64,000 nucleotides of DNA from Novosphingobium clariflavum (GCF_026420865.1 NZ_JAPCWC010000003.1:62001-126000), one strand, 5' to 3'. Positions 1 to 9,205 are shown, numbered from the stretch's first letter. The notes: generated by a model not told the origin, from the letters alone. Translations and numbers: made by a program.

Positions 1-776
1 CCCGAGGCGGGCGGCGTGGCCGCAACCACCGGGCCGAGCGCATAGCGGTGATAGCCCTGCGGGAAACCGGGCTTGTTGGTATCGTCCAGCTTCAGCGGAT
101 GCAGGCCGAGGGGCTGGAACAGCTCACGCTCGAACTGCTCCCACAGCGGCGCACCGCCGGCCTTTTCCGCGATCAGGCCGGCGACGACATAGCCGGTGTT
201 CGAATATTGCCAGCGCGTGCCGGGCTTGTAGTCCAGCGGCGCGGTGCCCCAGCGCTTGACGATCTCCTCCGGCTTCACCGCGGTGCGCATGTCGACGAAA
301 TCGTAGTCCTGCGGCCAGAAGTCGCGCAGGCCCGAGGTGTGCGAGAGCAATTGGCGGATCGTGATCTCGTCCCCGCCGGATACGCCGGCAAGGTACTTGG
401 AAACCGTGTCGTCCAGCGAGAGCTTGCCCTGATCGCGAAGTTTCAGGATCAGCGCGCCGAGGAACTGCTTGGAGTTGGAGGCGATCTGGTAGGGCTGGTC
501 GGTGCGCGCGGGCATGTTGTCGCCCGCCTTGCCCCAGGCCCTGGCAAATACGATCTGACCGCCGCGCGCGATGGCGACCTGCGCGGAGGGCACGCCGCTG
601 TGGGCGAGGGCCTTGGTCACGGCTGCGTCGATGGCCGTTTCCTGCGCCGGCGTGAGCGCGGCACGGGTCGAGGGCACGGCGGCAACGGCCTGCGGCGCAG
701 GCGCGGCGGCAAGAGTGGTCGGGGCGAGGATGAGGGCGCCGGCAGTGAGCAGGCGGGCAAGGACGGTGCGGTTCAT
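1..776 (-). CDS. Serine hydrolase, beta-lactamase/DD-peptidase family (3' end missing)
   Basis: The gene runs off the left edge of the window, so only the first 258 or so residues are visible. They begin with a signal peptide of about 25 residues, so the product should be exported. The SxxK motif (Ser100, Lys103) and a YSN motif (Tyr191 to Asn193) are those of the class C beta-lactamase/D-Ala-D-Ala carboxypeptidase fold, where Ser is the nucleophile and Lys and Tyr act as general bases. Members include esterases, peptidases and penicillin-binding proteins, so the substrate cannot be named. The terminator of the nearest upstream small RNA lies about 70 bp before the start codon. Confidence 0.85.
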   Translation of the reverse strand, partial: MNRTVLARLLTAGALILAPTTLAAAPAPQAVAAVPSTRAALTPAQETAIDAAVTKALAHSGVPSAQVAIARGGQIVFARAWGKAGDNMPARTDQPYQIASNSKQFLGALILKLRDQGKLSLDDTVSKYLAGVSGGDEITIRQLLSHTSGLRDFWPQDYDFVDMRTAVKPEEIVKRWGTAPLDYKPGTRWQYSNTGYVVAGLIAEKAGGAPLWEQFERELFQPLGLHPLKLDDTNKPGFPQGYHRYALGPVVAATPPAS

Positions 777-848
777 GGCGCGACGCTACAGTCCGCGCAG
801 CCAAACTCAATTGCGATTTCCGCTGCGAATACCGCGCGGGAGCCGGAC

Positions 849-911
849 AAAAAGAAAGGGCCGATCCGAAGACCAGCCCGTAGAAGTTTGGGAGAGGATG
901 CCTGAAAGGCC
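849..911 (-). ncRNA. Small RNA, tandem copy 1 (most divergent)
   Basis: Predicted transcript of about 63 nt. It starts just downstream of a CATAAG -10 box and ends in a Rho-independent terminator: a 9-bp stem capped by TTCG, then CCCTTTCTTTTT. The 5' part holds a small GCCT-TTC-AGGC hairpin followed by an unpaired CCTCTCCC stretch, which is complementary to Shine-Dalgarno-like sequence. That block is almost identical in the other two copies, while the segment before the terminator differs, and two terminator pairs are G-U wobbles here. No open reading frame is conserved. Processing or binding to Hfq is not known. Ends are inferred from promoter and terminator positions. Confidence 0.72.
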
Positions 912-916
912 CGTTC

Positions 917-981
917 CTTATGCAGCGAGACAGGTTTTGCTGCAAATGCGAAAAAATGGAGCATGGTTGCGTGTGGCGCAA
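917..981 (-). promoter_or_regulatory. Promoter and LysR-type box of small RNA copy 1
   Basis: Read on the minus strand, the region holds TTGC-N7-GCAA (967-981), 20 bp, TTTGCA as -35 (941-946), 18 bp and CATAAG as -10 (917-922). The 15-bp box contains T-N11-A, the LysR-type regulator signature, and is centred about 64 bp before the predicted start, where such activators bind. The same arrangement and spacing recur in copies 2 and 3. Confidence 0.65.
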
Positions 982-1205
982 CTAATCGCGCGGGCGAATT
1001 GGCGGAATTGCGTGGATTGGGTTTGATGGAATTGCATTCATGGCGGATTCCCGCGGCTTTGGGCCACCCCGACACCTGGCGTTCGTGTTGCAAACGCGGT
1101 GCTAAGCGTCTTGCCGCGGGCCGGACGGGCGCGGATCGTGCGCTGACCTCTCGAAGAGAGCGATGAGGCGAATCTGGTCCTGCCGCTCGCGGATGCGCAG
1201 CGGAC

Positions 1206-1272
1206 AAAAAAGAAGGGCCGGTCCGAAGACCAGCCCCTTGGAAAGTTTTTGGGAGAGGATGCCTGAAAGGCC
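1206..1272 (-). ncRNA. Small RNA, tandem copy 2
   Basis: Predicted transcript of about 67 nt, nearly identical to copy 3 from its 5' end through the terminator. Order: short GCCT/AGGC hairpin, the CCTCTCCC single-stranded block, an A/C-rich linker, then a terminator stem of 9 bp with a TTCG loop followed by TTCTTTTTT. The conserved accessible pyrimidine block suggests pairing with ribosome-binding sites of target mRNAs. The architecture resembles the tandem anti-Shine-Dalgarno small RNAs of other alphaproteobacteria (the Rhodobacter CcsR or cuckoo type), but homology to them is not shown. Confidence 0.78.
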
Positions 1273-1277
1273 TGCTC

Positions 1278-1342
1278 CATATGCTCGTCAGGCTGATTCT
1301 CCGCAAACGCGAAAAATGGGAGATGTGTTGCGTTTCATGCAA
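1278..1342 (-). promoter_or_regulatory. Promoter and LysR-type box of small RNA copy 2
   Basis: Minus-strand order: TTGC-N7-GCAA (1328-1342), 20 bp, TTTGCG (1302-1307), 18 bp, CATATG (1278-1283). A T-rich tract (CATTTTTCGCG) lies between the box and the -35, as in the other copies. A second inverted repeat, GCAATT-T-AATTGC, overlaps the far side of the box only in this copy. Confidence 0.68.
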
Positions 1343-1602
1343 TTAAATTGCGAAGGAAGTCGCGGAAATGCGTGAGGCCGGTTTGATCGAAATGCATTTC
1401 CCAAGTCTTTTGACGGAGTAATTCCTTGCCGATCTGTGATTTGGCGCGTTTGGCGTAGTCCTGCTCGGTGCGCTGCCAAGTGTCCCGGTGTTCGTCTTGG
1501 CGGGACAGGCGCATGGAGAAGCGCGGGCGTGGGCAGCCGTTGATCGGAAAGTTGCGTGCGCCAACGGGCGCTGCTGCAGGTCGCTTGCCACGCGCTACAG
1601 GC

Positions 1603-1670
1603 AAAAAAGAAGGGCCGGTCCGAAGACCAGCCCCTTTGGAAAGTTTTTGGGAGAGGATGCCTGAAAGGCC
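1603..1670 (-). ncRNA. Small RNA, tandem copy 3, next to rimO
   Basis: Predicted transcript of about 68 nt with the same parts as copy 2: 5' hairpin, CCTCTCCC block, terminator stem (1612-1633, TTCG loop) and a T-rich tail reaching 1603. It lies about 95 bp beyond the rimO stop codon on the same strand, so its terminator may also end rimO transcripts. Its own promoter argues that it is a separate gene and not only a rimO 3' UTR product. Confidence 0.78.
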
Positions 1671-1675
1671 CGCTC

Positions 1676-1740
1676 CATATGCTTGTCGGACCGATTCTTC
1701 GCAAACGCGAAAAAATCGCCGTTGATTGCAAAATGTGCAA
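1676..1740 (-). promoter_or_regulatory. Promoter and LysR-type box of small RNA copy 3
   Basis: Minus-strand order: TTGC-N7-GCAA (1726-1740), part of a longer perfect repeat GATTGCA-N5-TGCAATC (1724-1742), then 20 bp, TTTGCG (1700-1705), 18 bp and CATATG (1676-1681). Spacing is identical to copies 1 and 2 although the flanking bases have diverged, which points to selection on the elements. Confidence 0.68.
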
Positions 1741-1765
1741 TCTTAAGGCGCGGAGCCGTTAGGGA

Positions 1766-3145
1766 TCAGCCCTGGGTCAATGCTCCGTAAAGGTCGTGTT
1801 CGTCCGCATCTTCGACGAGAACGTCAATGATATCACCGACTTGCACATCACCCACATTGCGCAGGAAGACGTTGCCGTCGATCTCGGGAGCATCGGCCTG
1901 CGAGCGGGCGGTTGCACCGATTTCGCCGTCTTCGTCGGGCTCGCCCACTTCGTCGATGATCACCGGGATCACGCGGCCGATCTTGGCCTGAAGCTTGGCG
2001 GCGCTGATCGCTGCGGTCTTTTCCATGATCCGCGCGTAACGCTCTTCCTTCACCTCTTCCGGGACCGGATTGGGCAGGTGGTTGGCGGAGGCACCCTCGA
2101 CGGGTTCGAAACGGAAGGCGCCGACGCGGTCGAGCTGGGCTTCGTCCAGCCAGTCCAGCAGGTACTGGAAGTCTTCTTCGGTTTCACCGGGGAAGCCGAC
2201 CACGAAGCTGGAGCGGATGGCGATATCCGGGCAGATCTCGCGCCACTTGTGCAGGCGGTCGAGCACCTTGGCCTCGTTGGCCGGGCGCTTCATCGACTTG
2301 AGCACCGAAGGCGCGGCGTGCTGGAACGGAATGTCGAGGTAGGGCGTGATCAGCCCTTCGGCCATCAGCGGGATCACCGCGTCGACATGCGGATAGGGGT
2401 AGACGTAGTGCAGGCGTACCCAGGGCGCGCGGCCCTGCGCATCCTTGAGCTGCCCGAGCTCACGGGCAAGATCGGTCATGTGGGTGCGGACTTCCCGGTC
2501 CTTCCACGTGCGCGTCTCGTGGCGGACATCGACGCCATAGGCCGAGGTGTCCTGGCTGATGACCAGCAGTTCGCGGGTTCCGGCCTGGACCAGCTTTTCC
2601 GCCTCGCGCAGCACCGCGTCGATACGGCGGCTCGCCAGCTTCCCGCGCAGCGACGGGATGATGCAGAACGAGCAGGCGTGGTTGCAGCCTTCCGAGATCT
2701 TCAGATAGCTGTAGTGGCGCGGGGTCAGCTTCACACCGGCTTCGTCGTAGATCTGCGGGATCAGGTCGACATAGGGCGACAGCTCGGGCGGCGCGGCGTC
2801 GTGCACGGCCTCGACCACCGCTTCGTACTGATGGGCGCCGGTGACGGCGAGCACGTCCGGGAAGCGGGCGCGGATCACGTCGGCCTCGTTGCCCATGCAG
2901 CCGGTGACGATCACGCGGCCGTTTTCGGCAATGGCTTCACCGATTGCGGCCAGGCTCTCTTCCTTCGCGGAATCGAGGAAACCGCACGTGTTGACGAGCA
3001 CGACATCGGCGCCGGCATAGTCCGGGCTCATCGTGTAGCCATCGGCGCGCAGGCGGGTGAGGATGCGTTCGGAGTCGACAAGCGCCTTGGGGCAGCCGAG
3101 GCTGACCATGCCGACCTTGGGCGGGGAGGGGATTTCAATAGCCAT
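1766..3145 (-). CDS. rimO: Ribosomal protein S12 methylthiotransferase RimO
   Basis: A 459-residue radical SAM enzyme that adds a methylthio group to the conserved aspartate of ribosomal protein S12. The N-terminal methylthiotransferase domain has its three cysteines (SLGCPKA, NTCGFLD, TGCMGN), the radical SAM domain has the CxxxCxxC cluster motif (CNHACSFC), and a TRAM-like domain ends the protein; the length is normal. The start at MAIEIPSP is chosen because it directly precedes the [12 protein letters not shown] block; reading frame further upstream is unconserved in appearance. The gene is divergent from a gene of unknown function and is followed by the small RNA cluster. Confidence 0.95.
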   Translation of the reverse strand: MAIEIPSPPKVGMVSLGCPKALVDSERILTRLRADGYTMSPDYAGADVVLVNTCGFLDSAKEESLAAIGEAIAENGRVIVTGCMGNEADVIRARFPDVLAVTGAHQYEAVVEAVHDAAPPELSPYVDLIPQIYDEAGVKLTPRHYSYLKISEGCNHACSFCIIPSLRGKLASRRIDAVLREAEKLVQAGTRELLVISQDTSAYGVDVRHETRTWKDREVRTHMTDLARELGQLKDAQGRAPWVRLHYVYPYPHVDAVIPLMAEGLITPYLDIPFQHAAPSVLKSMKRPANEAKVLDRLHKWREICPDIAIRSSFVVGFPGETEEDFQYLLDWLDEAQLDRVGAFRFEPVEGASANHLPNPVPEEVKEERYARIMEKTAAISAAKLQAKIGRVIPVIIDEVGEPDEDGEIGATARSQADAPEIDGNVFLRNVGDVQVGDIIDVLVEDADEHDLYGALTQG

Positions 3146-3271
3146 AGGAATGGCGCGCCCGATACTCCGATTGCGCGCCGGAGTCACGAATTGAATGGAA
3201 TCCGGGCGCGTCGGTCCAGGCAGGTCCTGTCGGCATTGTTCCGCGCGGCGCATGCGCCTATCCCGCAAGTC

Positions 3272-3796
3272 ATGGAAATCGTGATCACCAAGGGCCTTGC
3301 GAGCGACCATATCGCGATCCGCCGTGCTTCCGGGGAGGCTATCGAAACCACGTTCCCGAAGAAGGGGCCGGTGCCGCACGACGCCGTTCATTTCTTTGTC
3401 GAGCAGGGACTGGGATTCGCGCGCGGCTTCTGGGGGCTGGTGGCGGAGGGGCGCCATCCCGAAGAACTGGCCGAACTTGCCAAGGCGGGCGGTCATGCCA
3501 GCGCCGCGCGGGCGCGCGAGCCTGATGCGCAGATCGTCCAGCTGCTTCAGGCCGAGCGTCTGGTCGAGTGTTTCGAGGCGGACCTGTGGTCGGGCGGCTG
3601 CGATGACGAGGCGCTCTGGGCCATGGCGCGGACCGCTTGCGAGAGTTCCTTCGTGCCGTTACCGCCATCGTTGCAGACCATGGCGCAACGGGATGCGCTG
3701 GGCCGGGTGCGCGATGCCATTGCCGCGTTCGCCTGCGACTGGTTCGATGGCGGCGAAGGATTTGTCGCGCGGCTCGATTGGCCGGAAGCGGCCTGA
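3272..3796 (+). CDS. Conserved protein of unknown function, 174 aa
   Basis: A soluble, acidic protein that I cannot assign to a named family. It has no signal peptide or membrane segment. The N-terminal part (residues 1-60) alternates beta-like stretches with an [15 protein letters not shown] segment; the rest is helical with several Trp and Cys residues. It starts about 125 bp from the divergent rimO start, and the next gene begins 19 bp after its stop, so the two are probably co-transcribed. Codon use is like that of the neighbours. Confidence 0.75.
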   Translation: MEIVITKGLASDHIAIRRASGEAIETTFPKKGPVPHDAVHFFVEQGLGFARGFWGLVAEGRHPEELAELAKAGGHASAARAREPDAQIVQLLQAERLVECFEADLWSGGCDDEALWAMARTACESSFVPLPPSLQTMAQRDALGRVRDAIAAFACDWFDGGEGFVARLDWPEAA

Positions 3797-3815
3797 TGGA
3801 CGAAAGGGAATTGCA

Positions 3816-4208
3816 ATGGGTCCGGTAAATTGGCTGGCAGTGGTCCTTGCGGCGGCGCTGGCTGTCGTGGTGGGATTTGTCTGGAACGGCCCGCCGTTCC
3901 AGGATGGACGCCGCCTCTCGCCCGGCAAGTCGACCCTGGCGGGCAATTACGGGCTCGTGTGCTTCGTGTTCCTGATCAGCTCGATCATGCTCGGCCACAA
4001 CTTCGCGCGGATCGGTGCGGAGACGCTGGCGGTGAAGCCCTGGCTCTATTTCATGCAGACCGGCGGCGTCGCCATCGCCTTTGTCATCCCGGCGGTCTGG
4101 CTGACTCATGTGCGTAATCGCATGGAGCCGCTGCGGCGGGTGATGGATTGCCTGTTCTGGCTGACGGCCTACCTTGCCATGGGACTGGTGTTCTGGGCGC
4201 TGTCGTGA
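3816..4208 (+). CDS. DUF1761-like small membrane protein
   Basis: A 130-residue inner-membrane protein with about four hydrophobic segments (residues 4-22, 45-65, 78-98 and 110-130). The opening VNWLAVVLAAALAVVVGFVW and the following WNGPPF resemble DUF1761 proteins, whose function is unknown. A ribosome-binding site (AAAGGGAA) precedes the ATG. The last 40 bp overlap the 3' end of the convergent channel gene, so the two transcripts are antisense to each other there. Confidence 0.7.
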   Translation: MGPVNWLAVVLAAALAVVVGFVWNGPPFQDGRRLSPGKSTLAGNYGLVCFVFLISSIMLGHNFARIGAETLAVKPWLYFMQTGGVAIAFVIPAVWLTHVRNRMEPLRRVMDCLFWLTAYLAMGLVFWALS

Positions 4209-5266
4209 CGGTCCGTTCCTGACGAATCGGCCTGCGACGGCCGGGTGGGGGCGATTTCCACCACCACGTCGCCGGCCTGGAGGACGTTTGCCTCGTCCTC
4301 CCAGAAGCCGATCGTGCGCGCGCCGCGATAGATGCGCAGGCCGCGCCCGCCGGTGACGAGCTGGTCCAGCGTGCCGCCGACTTCGGAGGGTACGACCGCA
4401 CGCTCAACCAGTTGCACGCGCCCGGCCACCGAGGCCAGGTCGGACATGTATTCGGCCACGTGCTGCCCTTCCGCCGAGCCCGCCAGCAGCAATCCGGTGA
4501 AGCGCACCGGGTTGATGACGTTGTTGGCGCCTGCCTGGCGGGCCAGCAGTTCGTTGTCGTCGGCGCGGATGACGACGGTGATCGGCACGCTCGGCGCCAG
4601 ATGGCGCGCGGTCAGCACGATCAGCACGGAGGTATCGTCGCGCCCGGCCGAAACCAGCACCGACTGGGCCGTGCCGACGCGCACCGCGTTCTGGATCTCG
4701 TCGCGCGAGGCGTCGCCTTGCAGGACATTGCAACCGAGTTCTTCGGCCCGTGCAAGCCGCGCCTGATCGGGGTCGACGACAACGATCCGCGATGCCTCGG
4801 TGCCCCGCTCGATGAGTTCCTTGACCGCTTCCGAGCCGCTGACTCCGAAGCCGAGGACGACGATATGGCCTTCCAGCCGTTCCTGGATGCGCTTCATCCG
4901 CCAGGTCTCCCAGCTTCGCTTGATGATGAAATTATAGGCGGTGCCCACGAAAATGGTGATCACCGCCAGACGGATCGGAGTGACCAGCACGGCCTCGATC
5001 AGACGGGCGCGGTCGCTCACCGGGGCGATGTCGCCAAAGCCGGTCGTGGTGATCGAGATCATCGTGAAATAGACGACGTCGAGGAAGCTGATCACCCCGT
5101 CATGCGTGTCCTTCAGGCCCGCACGGTCGGTCCAGTGGACCATGATGACGATGAAGATCAGGAAAAACGCGCCGCCCAGCCGCAGCGCGAGGTCGGCCCA
5201 GACCGGCACCGCGAGCGCCCGGCGCAGCGGTTTGAACGATGAGGAGGCAGGGCGCCGTTTCGACAT
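4169..5266 (-). CDS. Potassium-channel-like protein with cytosolic TrkA-N (RCK) domain
   Basis: A 365-residue two-transmembrane ion channel subunit. A first membrane helix (about residues 27-47) is followed by a pore loop with the selectivity-filter-like TTTGFGD and a second helix (about 93-113). Then comes a Rossmann NAD-binding RCK domain (HIVVLGFGVSG, VVDPD) and a C-terminal TrkA-C-like region. Such proteins pass K+ under control of bound nucleotides or ions. TTGFGD instead of TVGYG is common in prokaryotic channels and does not by itself show lost selectivity. The start lies 12 bp after the LytM-factor gene stop, so it is likely the last gene of the serS-surE-LytM set. Confidence 0.88.
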   Translation of the reverse strand: MSKRRPASSSFKPLRRALAVPVWADLALRLGGAFFLIFIVIMVHWTDRAGLKDTHDGVISFLDVVYFTMISITTTGFGDIAPVSDRARLIEAVLVTPIRLAVITIFVGTAYNFIIKRSWETWRMKRIQERLEGHIVVLGFGVSGSEAVKELIERGTEASRIVVVDPDQARLARAEELGCNVLQGDASRDEIQNAVRVGTAQSVLVSAGRDDTSVLIVLTARHLAPSVPITVVIRADDNELLARQAGANNVINPVRFTGLLLAGSAEGQHVAEYMSDLASVAGRVQLVERAVVPSEVGGTLDQLVTGGRGLRIYRGARTIGFWEDEANVLQAGDVVVEIAPTRPSQADSSGTDRHDSAQNTSPMAR

Positions 5267-5278
5267 GCGGCGAAGAAC

Positions 5279-6381
5279 TTACGGGGCCTTGGGCAAGGCG
5301 TCCAGCGGATCGACGGGCTTGCCATCCTGGCGCACTTCGAAGTGCAGTTCGTCACCCTTGGCAAGACCGGTGCTGCCGACGAGGCCGATCCGCTCTCCGG
5401 CGGCGACCCTGGCGCCTTCCTTCACGGTGACGCGGCTGAGGAAGCCATAGGCGGTGAACCAGCCGTTGCCGTGATCCAGCACGACGAGGTTGCCGAACTG
5501 TTCCTTTTCGGCGCCGGCAAACTTCACGGTGCCGGCAGCGGCGGCGCGCACCATGGTGCCCTGCGGGGCCTTGATGTCGATGCCATCATGGGGATTGCCG
5601 CTCGCGGCGAACGTGCGGCGCACTTCGCCGGCTACCGGCCAGAGGAAACGCGCGGCCGCGGGCCGGGCCGCTTTCACGGGCTGGGCCGCATTCTCGGGCT
5701 GGACCGCAGGCGCGGGAGCGGGGCCAGCCTTGGGATCGACCAGCGTCGGGATCAGCAGTGACTGTCCCGCCTTGACCGGCGCTGCGGCGTCGAGCCCGTT
5801 GGCAAGCGCGATCTGTTCCCACGGTACGGCATATTTCAGCGAGATCGAAAAGCCGGTGTCACCGGCCTTCACGGTGTGGCGGCGCGTGCGCGGGATCTTG
5901 AGCTTCTGGCCGGTGCGCACGGCGTAGGGTGGTTGCAGGCCGTTCGCCTCGATGATGAGGACGCGGGCGACACCCGCGCGCTGGGCGATGCCGCCGAGCG
6001 TTTCGCCCGGGGTGACCTCGTGCATTTCCTCGGTTTCGGCGCTGACGGCGGCGGCCTTGCGGGCAACGGCCTGGGCGCTGGCGGCGGTCCGGCTTGTCGC
6101 GGTTGGTGCCGGGCGCGGCTTTGCCGTGGGGGCTGGGGCTGGGGCAGGGGCGGCTGCGCGGGGAATGGTCAGCTTCTGGCCGACTTTCACCACGTAGGGT
6201 TCCTTGAGGCCGTTGGCCTTGACGATGGCCGAGGCGGCCACGCCCGCGCGGTTGGCGATACCGTTTAGCGTCTCCCCCTGTTCGACGACATGGACGCTTT
6301 CGTCCTTCGTCGATGCCAGCGCGGGCGCGCCGGGCAGGGCCAGCGCCGCAAGGACGAGGAAAGAGGGGAGCGCGCGGCGCA

Positions 6382-6385
<4 letters not shown>
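5279..6385 (-). CDS. LysM and LytM (M23) domain envelope protein, catalytic histidines lost
   Basis: A 368-residue exported protein: signal peptide (1-24), three LysM peptidoglycan-binding repeats (about 31-75, 117-161, 164-207) separated by Pro/Ala-rich linkers, and a C-terminal M23/LytM domain (about 245-365). In active M23 peptidases zinc is held by HxxxD and by the second His of HxH, with another His helping catalysis. Here HDGID is present, but the usual YGHL is YGFL and the HLHFE motif is ELHFE. This pattern fits LytM factors such as NlpD, EnvC or DipM that activate amidases instead of cutting wall themselves. The start overlaps the surE stop (ATGA), as expected for a surE-nlpD-type pair. 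Confidence 0.85.
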
Positions 6386-7146
<761 letters not shown>

Positions 7147-7185
7147 GATGTCTCTCTAACTTGGCCGGGCGTTGGTCCATTCATC

Positions 7186-7283
7186 CTTCGACAGGCTCAG
7201 GATGAGCGGAAAGGGGGAGCCCCGTCCGAGCGGGGTTGAAAGGGCGCGCCCTCTCAACCCCGCTCAGGCAGAGCCTGTCGAAG
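7186..7283. repeat. Nested palindromic intergenic element
   Basis: The outer arms CTTCGACAGGCTC and GAGCCTGTCGAAG are perfect inverted repeats, followed inward by GAGCGG/CCGCTC and then by a central palindrome, roughly GCGGGGTTGA-N14-TCAACCCCGC. The whole 98 bp can fold into one hairpin. The CTTCGACAGGCTCAGG core is a sequence I know as frequent between sphingomonad genes. It may act as a terminator or mRNA stabiliser between serS and surE. A related single arm is at 58654-58669. Confidence 0.8.
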
Positions 7284-7287
7284 CCCC

Positions 7288-8568
7288 TTAGAAGCAGGGC
7301 TCCAGCTTCTCGATCCCGCCCATCCAGGGCTTCAGCGCCTCAGGCACCAGCACCGAGCCGTCTTCCTGCTGGTAGTTCTCCAGCACGGCAACGAGCGTGC
7401 GGCCGACCGCAAGGCCCGAGCCGTTGAGGGTGTGCAGGAATTCGGTCTTCTTCGAGCCTTCGGGCTTGAAGCGCGCGTTCATGCGGCGGGCCTGGAAGTC
7501 GCCGCAGTTCGAAACCGAGCTGATCTCGCGGTAGGCGCCCTGACCCGGCAGCCAGACTTCGAGGTCGAAGGTCTTGTTCGCAGTGAAGCCCATGTCGCCC
7601 GAGCACAGCAGCACCTTGCGGTAAGGCAGTTCGAGCGCCTGCAGGATGCCCTCGGCGGCGGCGACCATCTTCTCGTGCTCGGCCTGCGACTGGTCGGGCT
7701 GGCAGACGGTGACCAGCTCGACCTTTTCGAACTGGTGCTGGCGGATGAACCCGCGCGTATCGCGGCCCGCCGAGCCGGCTTCGGAGCGGAAGCAGGGGGT
7801 GAGGGCGGTCATGCGCAGCGGCAGGGTTTCGACGTCGACGATCTCGTCCTGCACCGCGTTGGTCAGCGAGACTTCGGCGGTCGGGATCAGCCAGCGGCCG
7901 TCGGTGGTCTTGAAAAGGTCTTCCGCGAACTTGGGAAGCTGACCGGTGCCGAACACCGCCTCGTCCTTCACCAGCAGCGGGACGTTGCATTCCATGTAGC
8001 CGTTGGTCGTGGTCTGCGTGTCCAGCATGAACTGGGCGAGGGCGCGGTGCAGGCGGGCCATCTGGCCCTTGAGGAACGTGAAGCGCGCGCCGGAAAGCTT
8101 GGCGCCGGTCTCGAAATCGAGGCCGAGCGCGGGGCCGAGGTCGGCATGTTCCCTGGGCTCGAACGCAAAAGTGCCGGGCGTGCCCCACTTGGCGACTTCG
8201 AGGTTTTCGGTCTCGTCCGCGCCTTCGGGCACTTCGGCCACGGGGATGTTGGGCAGGCTGGCCAGCACGCTCTGAAGCTGGGCGGTGAGGTCCTTCTCCT
8301 CGGCTTCGAGCGCGGGGAGGACGTCCTTGAGCTGCGCCACTTCGGCCTTGAGCGCGTCGGCGGTGGCGGTGTCGCCCTGGCCCATGGCCTTGCCGATCGC
8401 TTTCGAGGCTTCGTTACGGCGATTCTGCCCTTCCTGCATGCGCGTCGCGACCGAGCGGCGCTGCTCGTCGAGGGCGAGGATGTCAGCGGCCACGGGGGCA
8501 ACCCCACGGCGGGCGAGGCCGGCGTCGAACCCTTCGGGATTCTCGCGGATCAGGCGGATGTCATGCAT
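7288..8568 (-). CDS. serS: Seryl-tRNA synthetase
   Basis: A 426-residue class II aminoacyl-tRNA synthetase that charges tRNA-Ser (and tRNA-Sec where present). The N-terminal long coiled-coil arm (about residues 30-105) binds the tRNA long variable arm. The catalytic core shows motif 2 ([12 protein letters not shown]) with the upstream FRSEAG, the serine site near [10 protein letters not shown], and motif 3 ([16 protein letters not shown]). The start [12 protein letters not shown] is the usual SerS N-terminus. Confidence 0.97.
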   Translation of the reverse strand: MHDIRLIRENPEGFDAGLARRGVAPVAADILALDEQRRSVATRMQEGQNRRNEASKAIGKAMGQGDTATADALKAEVAQLKDVLPALEAEEKDLTAQLQSVLASLPNIPVAEVPEGADETENLEVAKWGTPGTFAFEPREHADLGPALGLDFETGAKLSGARFTFLKGQMARLHRALAQFMLDTQTTTNGYMECNVPLLVKDEAVFGTGQLPKFAEDLFKTTDGRWLIPTAEVSLTNAVQDEIVDVETLPLRMTALTPCFRSEAGSAGRDTRGFIRQHQFEKVELVTVCQPDQSQAEHEKMVAAAEGILQALELPYRKVLLCSGDMGFTANKTFDLEVWLPGQGAYREISSVSNCGDFQARRMNARFKPEGSKKTEFLHTLNGSGLAVGRTLVAVLENYQQEDGSVLVPEALKPWMGGIEKLEPCF

Positions 8569-8740
8569 GGCGCGGGCTATGCCGCCTCAGGCGCGTGCGC
8601 GCAAGATTGCCGCGCGTGCTATGCCCAGCGCGCGATGGCTGCCCATCACCTGCGGCGGTCTCGCAGATCGGCCTGGCGGTCTTCGCGGCGATATGGGGAG
8701 TGAGCACCTTGGGTGCGATTGCCATTCCGGAGATGAGGAA

Positions 8741-8815
8741 TGGTGGGCGCGGCAGGGATTGAACCTGCGACCCCACCCGTGTGAAGGGTGTGCTCTACCA
8801 CTGAGCTACGCGCCC
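8741..8815 (-). tRNA. tRNA-Val (anticodon CAC)
   Basis: On the minus strand the sequence folds as a full cloverleaf: acceptor stem GGGCGCG/CGCGCCC, D arm GCTCAGTGGTAGAGC, anticodon stem CACCC/GGGTG with loop TTCACAC, and T arm with GGTTCAATCC. The CCA end is encoded (8741-8743). Anticodon CAC reads GUG. Confidence 0.97.
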
Positions 8816-8904
8816 GCCGAGAGGACCGTGTCCGTCGGGGAAGCGCGCCTCTAGATGAGTCGGATCGAATTGACAAGCGGTCATCTGCAATTAAATCGCG
8901 TGGC

Positions 8905-9192
8905 ATGACCGAAGAGACCAAAACCGGCGCTGACGTGCCCCCCGATCACCTCGCCATCAACCCGAAGAGCCCGTTCTTCGACGAGGACAAGCTGAAGCGC
9001 GGCGTTGGCATCCGCTTCAAGGGCACCGTGCGCACGAATGTCGAGGAATATTGCATTTCCGAAGGCTGGGTGCGCGTGCAGGCCGGCAAGACGCTGGACC
9101 GCAAGGGTAATCCGCTGACCGTGAAGCTCATGGGCCCGGTCGAAGCCTGGTATGAGGACCTTGGCGAAGACGCGCCGGTCGCGAAGCTCTGA
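8905..9192 (+). CDS. DUF3297 family protein
   Basis: A 95-residue soluble protein of a small family widespread in proteobacteria, of unknown function. Recognisable stretches are PPDHLAINPKSPFFDE, GVGIRFKG and the C-terminal VEAWYEDLG. It has no signal peptide. It is a single-gene unit, with tRNA-Val upstream on the other strand and a hairpin terminator 14 bp after its stop. Confidence 0.85.
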   Translation: MTEETKTGADVPPDHLAINPKSPFFDEDKLKRGVGIRFKGTVRTNVEEYCISEGWVRVQAGKTLDRKGNPLTVKLMGPVEAWYEDLGEDAPVAKL

Positions 9193-9205
9193 AGCTTTAA
9201 TGCAA

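Larger units (their letters stand above)
849..1742 (-). repeat. Three tandem small-RNA repeat units
   Basis: Units lie at about 849-1045, 1206-1405 and 1603-1742. Each contains a box, a promoter, a roughly 65-nt transcribed block and a terminator. Units 1 and 2 also share about 60 bp further upstream (alignable sequence around 985-1045 and 1345-1405); unit 3 lacks it because it abuts the 3' end of rimO. The sequence between the units (about 1046-1205 and 1406-1602) shows nothing recognisable. Confidence 0.85.

Noticed and set aside
1335..1604. Minus-strand 89-codon reading frame between small RNA copies 2 and 3
   Set aside because: Its start lies in the T run of copy 3's terminator and its 3' third lies in the region that aligns with copy 1, where insertions and deletions break the frame. 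The similarity there is non-coding.
8569..8740. Possible leader or riboswitch before serS
   Set aside because: No conserved T-box or other recognised leader motif was seen, only GC-rich sequence without a clear stem and T run.
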